10,858 bases of DNA from Conidiobolus incongruus B7586 (Eukaryota; Entomophthoromycota; Entomophthoromycetes; Entomophthorales; Conidiobolaceae): the NCBI GenBank assembly GCA_000697335.1, contig JNEM01016646.1, positions 1-10,858 of the forward strand, in the 5' to 3' direction. Positions 1 through 8,836 of this stretch are shown piece by piece. Position 1 is the stretch's first letter. Each line of letters starts with the position of its first letter. The notes beneath the pieces were generated by a model. It had not been told where the DNA came from. It saw only the letters and a list, made by a program, of their open reading frames with translations, and searched no databases. The position numbers were made by a program, and so were the translations under genes.

Positions 1-939
1 TATATAAAAATATCAGTTAATATTAATATTATTATATATATTTTATATTAATATAAATATCATTTATATTTTAAAAAAACAACTTTAACTAAAGATATTT
101 TATTATAAAATAAAACAAAAATTTAAATAATCCTATTAATATTAAATTAAAATTAATTAGAGTAAAGCTATTTAATTTAATAAAATAAAAATATATTATA
201 ATAAATTTAATAAAAAAAACTAGATATTTTAAAAAAATATAAAATATTTTTATAATCATTATGTTAATTTAACTTAAAAGTATAATAATATATAATATCT
301 TGAAGTATAAAATATCTTTATAAAATTATTAAAGGGACTAATATTAAAATATATTAAAGTATTTTAAATAATAAATAAAAAAAATTATTAGAAAGTATAA
401 GTTAAAAAAATTTAATATAAATTTTTAATAAGATAATATTTTTTACTATATTATAGCCTATATTATTAAATAACTTAAAAATAATATGATAATAATTATA
501 AAATAGTTTTTTTAATTTTTTACTTTAACTTAATTAAATATTTTTAAAATTAATTAAAAAAAGTTATTAAACCTTTCCTTTCAATAAAAAATTTAAATTA
601 GTTTTAAAAATATATTTAAGAAATATTAAATGAAATTAACCTTTTTTAATATAAGAATTTAATTGATTTTATATCTTATAAACTTAAAAAAGTTAAAAAA
701 GTTGAAGATAGATATACTAACTATTAATTTTGTTTTATCACCAAAAACTTATAAATTTATAACTTATTTTAAATAAAATTTATTTATTAATATTTTATCC
801 AACTAATAACTAAATATCATTATTTAAAAATTTATATTATTAATAAATATAATAAATTTTAATTTTTTAATTTAAGTTTATTTTATTAAATATTAATTAA
901 ATTATTAGTAAAAATATAAGTGCTTTTGATTTTATAACT
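1..939. other. Very AT-rich gene-free DNA, probably decayed repeat
   Basis: I see no gene here. The stretch is almost entirely A and T, stops occur densely in all frames, and I find no CpG dinucleotide. Short pieces resemble the repeat copy at 3585-4754: around 84-100 there is an ACTTTAACTAAAGA match to about 3893-3906. I could not align the segment continuously, so it may be a more decayed or rearranged part of the same repeat, or another repeat inserted next to it. Confidence 0.5.
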
Positions 940-1535
940 TACTTTTATAGGTTAATATATAAGGTAACAAAAGTTTAAAAAAGCTAGAGCAATTATAATT
1001 AAATTAAACTTACTAAGATATAACTAAAAACCAATCATTTTATAGTAAATTATTATAATTAATTAAATATTAATATTCATATTATTTTTAATAAAACAAT
1101 AAATTAAAATATTAAATTTTAATAAGTAAATATTATATATTAATAGTTATTAAATGATATATTTGACTATAATATTAAATATTTTACTTATTTAGTTTTC
1201 ATATAAAACTATATTTAATAACATAATTTATATTTCTTTTTACATATAATTCAAAAATATTGATTGTTTTATTTTTTAATTATAATATGTATAAAGATAA
1301 TAATAATATTTTCTAATTAAAAACAATTAAGAAAAACCATCTTATTTAATATTTTATCAGATCATAAAATATAAAAATATTCATTTTTAAATAGTTCAAA
1401 AATTTATTTATAAAAAAATCACTTTTATAAATAAATTGAATTTTAAATATAAAAATATTAAATTTTATATTATAATATAAATACTTTTTTTAGAGATTAG
1501 AAATTTATCAAAAATATGACAAAAGAATTTAAATA
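940..1535 (+). repeat. Dispersed AT-rich repeat, copy 1 (diverged)
   Basis: By eye this aligns in the same orientation with the copy at 3585-4754. Anchors are the TTTTATAGTAAATTATTATAATTA block (about 1036-1060 against 4082-4106), the TTTCTAATTAAAAA block near 1310-1323 (against about 4413-4426), and a TTAGA...ATTTAT...AAAA block near 1497-1527. Spacing differs by several indels, so this copy is more diverged than the other two. Its ends are not sharp: the terminal motif seen at the inner ends of the other copies is not recognisable here. The element class is unknown because no coding sequence can be read. Confidence 0.6.
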
Positions 1536-1883
1536 ATCAAATAGAGGATTATATTGATATTAAATATTCATTTCGGTAAATTATATATTAAAATGCTAAT
1601 TTATAATTGATTTAAAAAAAGTTGCATTATTCAGAAATTCAAAAAATATAATAAAAAAGATATTATAAGATTGAGTTAGTAGAGTTAATATATATTAATC
1701 ATTAGGCATGGAAAAAATGATTGTAAAATATATATATATATATTAGGAAATAAAGGAGTTAGAACCTAATTCAAAAGTAATTAAGAAAATTTAAATAGCT
1801 TAATTGAAAAGTTGAGTGATTTGGTAGAGATTTTTAAATTTGAGAGGACATTAATTAGATAACATTTGTTACAAAGTTGATAA
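1536..1883. other. Spacer upstream of the tRNA gene
   Basis: There is no reading frame of note. The stretch is slightly richer in G than the repeat blocks on its left and includes a short AT microsatellite at 1728-1743. The last 100 bases directly precede the tRNA gene and could hold upstream pol III signals, but I recognise no specific element. Confidence 0.5.
1728..1743. repeat. (AT)8 microsatellite
   Basis: Eight uninterrupted AT units can be read directly. In DNA this AT-rich such tracts are expected and carry no functional implication by themselves. Confidence 0.8.
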
Positions 1884-1967
1884 GCTGATATGGCCGAGTG
1901 GTCCAAGGCGGGTGACTTAAGATCCCCTCCCGGTAACGGGGCGTGAGTTCGAACCTCACTGTCAGCA
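1884..1967 (+). tRNA. tRNA-Leu (anticodon UAA)
   Basis: This is an 84-nt class II tRNA that decodes UUA leucine codons. The acceptor stem GCTGATA pairs with TGTCAGC (one G-T pair), followed by discriminator A at 1967; no CCA is encoded. The D arm is GCC...GGC with the A-box-like GTGGTCCAAGG. The anticodon loop CTTAAGA gives anticodon UAA. The long variable arm, with CCCG/CGGG around a GTAA loop, is typical of leucine tRNAs. The T arm is GTGAG-TTCGAAC-CTCAC, which supplies the B box. There is no intron. One oddity is the anticodon stem GGTGA/TCCCC, which has an internal T-C mismatch (pair 29-41) where a T-A pair would be expected. The gene sits alone between two repeat copies. Confidence 0.95.
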
Positions 1968-1975
1968 ACAATTTC

Positions 1976-1982
1976 TTTTTTT
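1976..1982 (+). terminator. RNA polymerase III terminator
   Basis: A run of seven T residues begins nine bases after the tRNA discriminator base. A T run of four or more just downstream of a tRNA is the standard pol III stop signal. Confidence 0.85.
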
Positions 1983-3584
1983 ACATTATATCACACTGTA
2001 AATCTATTAATTTTTCATTATAATTATATTTATTTCTTTTATTCCATTTTACCAATTTAAATAATATTTAATTTCTACTTAAAATACTCCATGCTCAATT
2101 ATATCTATAGTAATTAATTATATTACTCTTTATCTTATTTTTTTGAATATATATTCATTTAATGAAAACATTGTATATAATAATCTTTATAGGTGTTTTC
2201 TTAAACTATCAATATTTCATTTTATGATTTTATCTTTTAATATATTTTCCCAAATGAATCAATATAATATAATAAAATCTGGGCAATTTTCAATATATAT
2301 TCTTTTTAATAATTCAAATTAATATTCAATTATCAATCTAATTTCAAATTTTATTTAATATATTAAAATATTTAATAATTAATCCAAAAAATCTAGTTAA
2401 TAGCAATATCAGAAAAAGTCCAACTATTTACTTATATTTTAATTATCATTCTAACTCCAATTTTGTTTTAATATAAAAATAAATATATATATTATAATTT
2501 TCAAAATTTTAATGGTTTAAAATTTTCATTTGAAGACTTAGTAATTTTATTTATTTTGCTTAATTTATTAAATTGAAAATTTTTAAATGAAACATAATTA
2601 ATTTTAAATTTGGTTGGAAAAATATTTATTTGCTATATTTATATTATTAAAAGTAGAGTATGAATTTTGCTTATTAATTTGAAAAACTTTACTGAAATGT
2701 TCAGCTTTCAATTAGAGATACAAACCAATAATAAAGATTATAGGGTTTAAATTTACAATAGTTATATTATACTATCTTAGTTCTTATCTATAATTAAAGT
2801 AAATAAATTGATAAACTATAATATCCAAACAATGTTAAATTATGCAATTGCAAAACATATATAGAAAAAATAATGGATAGTCATTTAAATATAAGATAAG
2901 TAATAAAGATAAAAACAATGCTAATGAATAAAAAAATGTAATCTGTATATGGCCAGGCCTATAGAATTCTTCAGATAATGATACTAAAGCTGGAAGTTAA
3001 AATAAAGCTGAATATTTGAATAAATACTTAAGGGAATTTATAAATGGCAAAAAAACTAAATTTGCAATTAAGTTCTCAATAGTAAGAAAAATCCAAATAG
3101 GACATTAGTGATTATATACCATATAATAAACAATATAATATCTTATTGCTAAATCAATGATAAAAGTTTATTATGCAACAGATATTTTATATATTTTATT
3201 TTTATGAATTTATAATATATATTTATAATGATTACTTGTAAACCAAAGATAGCTAATACAAAAATAGATATCATTACCATATATACTGATTGATAGTGAA
3301 TTTAATCATAAATATGAATATATTGTATAATTTTAAATAGTTAAAATAGTAATGCTTAAATATTAATCTATTAATTTAATTAATTTTTATCATCTATCTA
3401 ATTGGATCTTTATTATTATATTCTAATATTTATATTAAGCTTTTTTATTAAAAATTACTAATAATATTATAATATATGTTAAAGTTAAAAATAGCTATAT
3501 AAAAGGTTAATTATGAATATTTAACTATTTATATATATTTTAAAAATAGATATATGAAGATAATTAATAATATTACTATAGAAT
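1983..3584. other. Intergenic AT-rich spacer, no gene recognised
   Basis: I see no supportable gene. Composition is less extreme than in the flanking repeats. A patch at about 2880-3110 has more G and C and looks somewhat coding-like in one plus frame (the longest open run is 3001-3105), but it is interrupted repeatedly and matches no family I know. The right boundary is where similarity to the inverted copy at the window end begins to be readable; because that copy runs off the window, the repeat could start earlier than 3585. Confidence 0.5.
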
Positions 3585-4754
3585 TAAAGAAATAAGAAAT
3601 TTTTTAAAATTGGTTATTTAATTTAATTATGCTTAAACTATATAGTAACCATCAAAAGTTTTTTATTTTAATATTAATAAAACTTAACCACAAAACCTTT
3701 AAAATAATTTAAAATTTACAAGTAGTTTTTAATAATAAATTATTTTTTAAATCAACAATTTATTATTAGATAAATTATTTTAAGATTAAGAAAAAAACTA
3801 CCTAAAACCTATTAAAATCTAAAAAATTAATTTTGATTATTATTTTTTTAATTATTAATAAAATGAAAAGTTATATTAAAAAGCATCTTTTTACTTTAAC
3901 TAAAGAATTATCCAGATATTTCAATATTAGTTACATAAGTATTTTATATATATTAAAGTTTAAATTAAAATTAATTAATAAAAATATAATATAATTACCT
4001 TATAATTTAATTAAAACTTAAAAAAAGTTAGAGTAACTATTATTAAACAAAACTTATCAAATTATAGTTAGAAACTAAAACTTTTATAGTAAATTATTAT
4101 AATTAATGAATTTTAAATTTTTTTATATAATCTTTTGTTAAAACATAAATCAAAATGTTAAATTAAATTAAATTGACCCTTTTTATAAATTCTTTTAAAT
4201 ATATATTTTATTGATAAGTGAAATTTAATTATTGTCATAAATTATATTAATATATGTTATTCTTATTTAATTATTAAAAAAAATTAATTAATAATAAACT
4301 TTATATTTTTTTAAATAAAACTATTTCTAATTATTATTCTTAATATAATTTGAGAAAACTTATTATTTTACATAATAATTATAAAATATATAAATTTAAA
4401 GTTATAAAAAACTTTCTAATTAAAAATAACTACAAAAAACTATAATATTTAGTATATTCTTTAGATTATAACTTATGTAATTATAATTGTTTTAAGTAAT
4501 TAAAAAACTAGCTTATAAAAAAGAAAATTTCCATAGGAATATTTAATTAGTTTGTAAAATATCAAATTTTAGTCTTTAATAAAAAGAATTATTTTTTATT
4601 TATTAGATTTTTATTAAAAGTATAACCAAAAGGTATTAGAAATAAAAGAAATTATTCATTTTATATTATATATTTATTCTTACTTTTTATATATTAAAAT
4701 ATTTATTTTTTTTCAATCACAAAAAATTCCCATTATTTAAATTACAAAGTAATA
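3585..4754 (+). repeat. Dispersed AT-rich repeat, copy 2 (left arm of inverted pair)
   Basis: This block is homologous to the reverse complement of 9661-10858. Clear anchors are AAACCTATTAAAAT (3807-3820), TTTTATAGTAAATTATTATAAT (4082-4103), AAAAAACTAGCTTATAAAAAAG (4502-4523) and TTCCCATTATTTAAATTACA, which ends the copy at about 4754. Beyond that base the two copies stop matching abruptly, so this is a true element end. In the stretches I aligned by eye most differences are C/T or G/A, no CpG is present and TpA steps abound; this is the pattern left by repeat-induced point mutation or methyl-cytosine deamination. No protein can be read, so the element class is unknown. It looks old and thoroughly decayed. 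Confidence 0.85.
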
Positions 4755-6666
4755 GCAAATTTGAAAAATAGTTAAGTTTATATAGAAATATAGTAATAAT
4801 ATATATTATCACTTCAACTTTGAAATTTTATATTTAATAATGTTTTGGAAATTTTTTTGGTTGTTATTTTATTTGAATATTAAAAAATAAATCCATCTTA
4901 AGTGTTATTTATTCTAAAATCTAATAGATTTAAATAATTTTATATTTATTAATCACAATATATATAACTAAGCCAAATATATTGGCATTATGATAATAAA
5001 TGATAAAAAGTATATTCAGACATTTATTTGTATATTATAATATAATGATAATTTCCTTTCAAAGTTTTAATAATTAAGTGAATATTAATATCATAAAAAT
5101 GATTTATTTTCATAATATATTGGGTATATGATCATATACTTATTGTCAATTTATAAAATGAAAATTAAGCAAAATATAATTATATCATAAAGTTTACTAA
5201 GCAAATGCCAAGTATTACCAATTCATGCTTTATTGGAAACTTCTGGCTACATTCAAATATTATTTTATTAATCAATCTTGCTATATTTGATATATTGATT
5301 TTAAATAACCATTAATTGTGATATTCTGTGCTTAGTTACTTGAAATATCATATTCAGTAATTATTTAATTTTATAAAATGATATTAAACTCAAATATGTT
5401 ATTTTTAAGTCCAAAATATATCAATCATAGATTAGAAATTAGTATGTGAATTTATTTTTTTAGCTTTTCAATAAAAATCAAATACTATATAATATTTGGT
5501 ATATTTAAATATATTTTTAATATATATGTATTTTGTAACTAGTTGAAATAATGTTTTATTAATTAATCGTGTGAATAAATTAAACTAAATGCGTTAAGAT
5601 TTGAGGAAGAAATAGTAATTTAATTTTTTTTGATTGAATGCTAGATTGATCAATTTTTCAAATTTTCAAAAATGTTTTATTTTGAAATAATAAATTTTAT
5701 AATTTTTTTTCCATTTTGGGAAATATTATGAAATTTAATCTGTTTCTTAAAATCCTAATTTTAAATTTGATAATCAAATTTATGATACAATATAATGACT
5801 AAATATTGCGTGACTTTTGATATGGGTATTGGTCAAATTTTAAATCTGTATTTTATTATTTGATAACCTTTGATACATCTCAGCATATTGATATATATAA
5901 TATTACCATTTAGATAAGTTAACTTGAACTATCATAATAAATTTATATTTTATAGAAACATTTAAAAATTTCATTATATAAAAAAAATTCCATTTTAAAA
6001 TTTTGGAAAATATCCAAATACTTGATAGTTATTACAATTAGATTAAAAACATCATTAATAAATATTGATGTCAAATGATAACTGTAAAATCACTTTAGAA
6101 AAAAAAATAACTAATAGAATTTACCTTAATAATTGATAATATGCTGGCATTATAATTAATAATTTGAAAATAGTTCAGTGTAACAAAATATTTCGTTTAT
6201 AATTTTACAATTTTTTCAGTGAAAATTTCTTTAGTTACAAATACCACTGGATGAAGATTGAGTAATGAATATAGAAAAAAATTGTATTACACGATAGTAT
6301 ATAAAACATTCTCCCAAAAAGTAGTGTGTACCTTGCACCCTTGAGCAAAATTTAAAACTGAATAAAGGAAAGTTAATTTTCTTTGATATAAATTTAACAT
6401 AAAAATATTGTGTTGAATGGAATTGATTATATATAATATACTTGGTAAGATTATTGGATGTCAAGTTAATAATATAAATTGAGTTAAAATTACATTGATC
6501 ACTATTCAATGCCGAATATAATTTAAATTAGGATGTTCAAAATAATTTTCATATTTTGTTGATAAAAAATGCAAATTATATAAAAAAGTTGAAGTAATTC
6601 AAAATTATAAAGATAGATAAATCATGACAAAATAGTAATTAAATTATAATAAACTATTCATCTTAT
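4755..6666. other. Intergenic AT-rich spacer, no gene recognised
   Basis: This is single-copy AT-rich sequence between the left repeat arm and the 3' end of the thioredoxin-like array. The reading frames present, such as about 92 codons on the minus strand at 6231-6509 and 36 codons on the plus strand at 5205-5315, have low-complexity composition and no recognisable domain. The part close to 6666 is the downstream flank of gene A and presumably contains its polyadenylation region; I see no canonical AATAAA immediately after the stop. Confidence 0.5.
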
Positions 6667-7168
6667 TTAAAGTCCTAAAAATTGGTTGAGCTTGGCCAAG
6701 TCGTAGCAGTCCTCTTCAACCAAACGGTCTGAAGGTCCAGCTTGAGTCCACTTAATAAGAGTTGGAATAGAAGTTAGTTGTGTGTCTTGGTGCTTGCGGT
6801 AGAAGTTATCGGGTTGATCCTTCCATCTAAGGTCAAATATTAGAAATGATATGCTGATTAAATATTGAATAATGGTTTACTTGGAGCGGTCTCCAACGAA
6901 GACTTCGACTAAGACGGAGTTTTCAACTTTAGAAACGCCTTCATTGACAGGTTGAGCAGCGTTGACACAGTCGGGACACCAGGATTTGCCAGTTTCGGGT
7001 AAGTTATCACCTAAATGACTAAATTAATTAATGATGTCGTAATTTCAAATTAATTGTAAAGCTAATACCCATGAATAAGACAAAAATTGGACTTTGGCTA
7101 TTTTCATTAATGATAGTTTTTAATTCATTATCAAATTTCTCAGATTGATTAATGGTAAAATGTTTCAT
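6667..7168 (-). CDS. TXNDC17: TXNDC17/TRP14-like thioredoxin fold protein with canonical WCPDC site (gene A)
   Basis: This is a predicted cytosolic dithiol oxidoreductase of 129 residues, close to the 123 of human TXNDC17. The family is reduced by thioredoxin reductase and acts on cystine, persulfides and selected protein disulfides. Three exons (7168-7069, 7010-6881, 6826-6667) are joined by introns of 58 nt (GTATTA...TTTAG) and 54 nt (GTAAAC...CTTAG), and the frame closes exactly on TAA. The active site SWCPDC lies at residues 43-48 with both cysteines (45 and 48). It is followed by a short helix, strand VLVEVFVG (67-73 region), the family's WKD segment at 78-80, and the cis-proline motif SIPTL with Pro98. 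The WCPDC context and the WKD...NFYRK...IPTLIKW...RLVEE order match the family throughout. The start is the first ATG in frame with the domain; a short upstream ATG frame at 7216 ends before it. Codons in exons 2-3 often end in C, unlike genes B and C, which hints at stronger expression. Gene B's stop lies 146 bases upstream. Confidence 0.93.
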
Positions 7169-7314
7169 AGTTGTTTGATCTATAATATTTTAATGATGTA
7201 ATGTTAAGTGACACATGATTGATAATTAATTGAAATATTGAGTTGAGAAATAATTATGGGATATAAGAAACAAGGTCAAAGAAAGGTGAAATGATGTTTA
7301 TGGATCAGAATAAT

Positions 7315-7896
7315 TTATAAAACATCAAATTCAAGAGTTTGTTCTTTGGTGACGTGGAAATATTGCCTCAATTTTTCTTCGTCATAAGTTTCAGCTTCAA
7401 CCAATCTGTCATCACAGGGACCATCCTAAAAAATGAATGAGTCTAAATGTAATCAAGAATGAAAAAGATACTTACCTTATGCCATTTTATCAAGGTTGGA
7501 ATAGCTGTCAATTTGGTTGAAGGATGCTTGCGATAAAAGTTTTCTGGAGTTTTCCACCTTAGATATTATGAATATGAATTCTAATCATAATAAATAATAA
7601 CACTTACTCATCTCTCAACCCAACAGGAACCTCAACCAAAGTCGTATCAGGAGCTAATTTAGCATATTTGTGAACTAAAGGAACAGCTTTTCGGGTATCG
7701 GGACACCAGGATTCCCCAGTGTCTGGCAACTCAGTACCTTAATAAAACTTATCAATATTACATTTGGCAGATATTTCAATATATACTTACCAATAAAAAA
7801 GAAAAAAGTATTAACGCCACTGGTTTGATTTAATATCTCTTTTGTATCTTTATCAAATTCTGAAGGTTTCTCAATCCTAATTATTTTTAATACCAT
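7315..7896 (-). CDS. TXNDC17-like paralog with WCPDT site (gene B)
   Basis: This is a thioredoxin-fold paralog of 142 residues. Four exons (7896-7791, 7737-7608, 7557-7476, 7425-7315) are separated by introns of 53, 50 and 50 nt, all starting GTAAGT and ending AAG or TAG. The frame closes on TAA. The active site reads SWCPDTRKA at residues 45-53: Cys47 is the nucleophilic position, but the resolving cysteine is replaced by Thr50. The rest of the fold is intact: hydrophobic strand TFFFFIG, strand LVEVPVG, the W-K-T-P-E-NFYRKH segment, and the cis-proline motif AIPTL (Pro99). After the domain there is an extension with VTKEQ at 131-135, absent from gene A. The first two introns match gene A in position and phase; the third is extra and shared with gene C. 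Without a second cysteine a classical CXXC disulfide cycle is not possible, so I infer a monothiol, binding or regulatory role. The start is the only ATG before strand 1 and is not preceded by a signal peptide. Confidence 0.92.
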
Positions 7897-8216
7897 TTTT
7901 TAACCTGATGATTTATTATAAATTTGATTACTCATCTCTATATTTATACTGAATTTTAACTATGATATGATTTGATATGATTATGTGTTGATTTAAGAAT
8001 GATGTATTAATTTTAAATTCAATTCAGTTTTAATTCGGATTGTGACATCATCCTTAACTTTTTTATCAATTACAGTCACATTTATATAATAAAAATTTAG
8101 ATTATAACAACAATATTTATCTAATATTAATATGAAATTATATAAATTTGTCTAATGTGAAAATATCAATATAAAATTTAAACAAGCTATATTAGATAAA
8201 TCAAGAGTTTTATTTT
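7897..8216. other. Spacer between genes C and B
   Basis: These 320 bases hold the downstream flank of gene C and the presumed promoter of gene B. I see no additional gene and no recognisable operator. An AATAAA immediately after the gene C stop (minus strand, 8214-8209) is a possible polyadenylation signal for gene C. Bases near 8030-8075 are less AT-rich than the rest. Confidence 0.5.
8209..8214 (-). promoter_or_regulatory. Possible polyadenylation signal of gene C
   Basis: AATAAA reads on the minus strand two bases past the TAA stop of gene C. The hexamer is exact, but in DNA this AT-rich it can arise by chance, and its position is unusually close to the stop codon. Confidence 0.35.
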
Positions 8217-8836
8217 TTAAAAATCAATTTTAATACCGCCAAAATGAGTGGCTTGTTCTTTAGTAACGTTAAAATAACGTTGCAATTTGGTTTCGTCATA
8301 AGCTTCAGCTTCCACCAGACGATCAGCTTCAGGACCATCCTAAAAAATTGTTTAGCTTAAATTATCATTGATTCAATTATAAACATATACCTTATTCCAT
8401 TTAATCAGAGTAGGAACAGCTGTCAATTTAGTCAAGGGATGCAAGCGATAGAAATTATCTGGAGTTTTCCATCTAACGAAATGTTAGTATTGAAAAGTTT
8501 TGACAGAATACTAATACTTACTCATTTCTTAAACCAGCAGGTACTTCTACCAAATTTGAACGAGCAATTTTAGCATATTTGTGAACTAAAGGAACGGCTT
8601 TACGGGTATCAGGGCACCAAGATTCGCCAGTTTCTGGCAATTCGCTACCTGGAAGGACATTTAATATATATACATAAAATAAATATACTTTAACTATACT
8701 TACCAATGAAGAAAAAATAAGTATTTTCACCCTTAGTCTGTTTCAAAACCTTTTCAACATCTTTGTCAAATTGAGAAGGTTTATCAATTCTAATAATACT
8801 CAAGAAAATTACTAGTAAATGTTTTTTAATATACAT
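8217..8836 (-). CDS. TXNDC17-like paralog with WCPDT site and hydrophobic N-terminus (gene C)
   Basis: This is a thioredoxin-fold paralog of 154 residues and the closest relative of gene B. Four exons (8836-8704, 8648-8522, 8472-8391, 8339-8217) are separated by introns of 55, 49 and 51 nt; the second has a perfect TACTAAC branch site. The frame closes on TAA. The active site is SWCPDTRKA, with Cys56 kept and the resolving cysteine replaced by Thr59. The cis-proline motif is AVPTL (Pro107), and the C-terminal VTKEQ motif (139-143) is shared with gene B. Exon 2 is one codon shorter than in gene B. The N-terminus is about nine residues longer than gene B's: KKHLLVIFLSIIRI (4-17) is a basic-hydrophobic stretch that could be a weak signal or anchor, but it overlaps the first strand of the fold, so secretion is doubtful. 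The start is the first in-frame ATG; an out-of-frame upstream ATG at 8853 overlaps it and could dampen translation. Confidence 0.9.
8473..8521 (-). other. Intron 2 of gene C with consensus branch site
   Basis: This 49-nt intron runs GTAAGT...TACTAAC...GTTAG and splits a GAA codon in phase 2, as the second intron does in genes A and B. The exact TACTAAC is the best branch site of the eight introns; most others show only looser forms such as CTAAT, TTGAT or CTAAAC, so strict yeast-type branch recognition is not implied. Confidence 0.88.

Noticed and set aside
2880-3108. Coding-like patch in one plus frame
   Set aside because: The frame is interrupted several times, the longest open run is only 35 codons, the stop density is not clearly below random expectation, and I recognise no family.
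3231-3260. Possible left terminal inverted repeat for copy 2 resembling its right end
   Set aside because: The resemblance to the terminus near 4754 is partial, there is no flanking TA duplication, and the sequence between it and 3585 does not look like the rest of the repeat.
5205-5315. Plus-strand ATG frame of 36 codons with a hydrophobic C-terminal half
   Set aside because: It is short and isolated, and hydrophobic content follows automatically from T-rich codons. There is no supporting context.
6231-6509. Minus-strand reading frame of about 92 codons
   Set aside because: It starts in spacer with low-complexity Asn/Ile/Tyr/Phe-rich composition, has no recognisable domain, and is what chance produces in AT-rich DNA of this length.
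7675-7896. Gene B read as a single-exon 73-codon protein
   Set aside because: That frame reads through the 53-nt GTAAGT intron and loses the active site. The spliced model restores homology to genes A and C with conserved junctions.
8209-8219. Very short 3' UTR of gene C implied by AATAAA
   Set aside because: Noted only as a possible signal. A hexamer overlapping the stop region in A-rich DNA is too weak to define the transcript end.
8518-8730. Gene C middle exon read from an upstream intronic ATG
   Set aside because: The ATG lies before the exon in another part of the transcript and the frame continues through intron 1. Splicing to the 8836-8704 exon gives the full thioredoxin fold.
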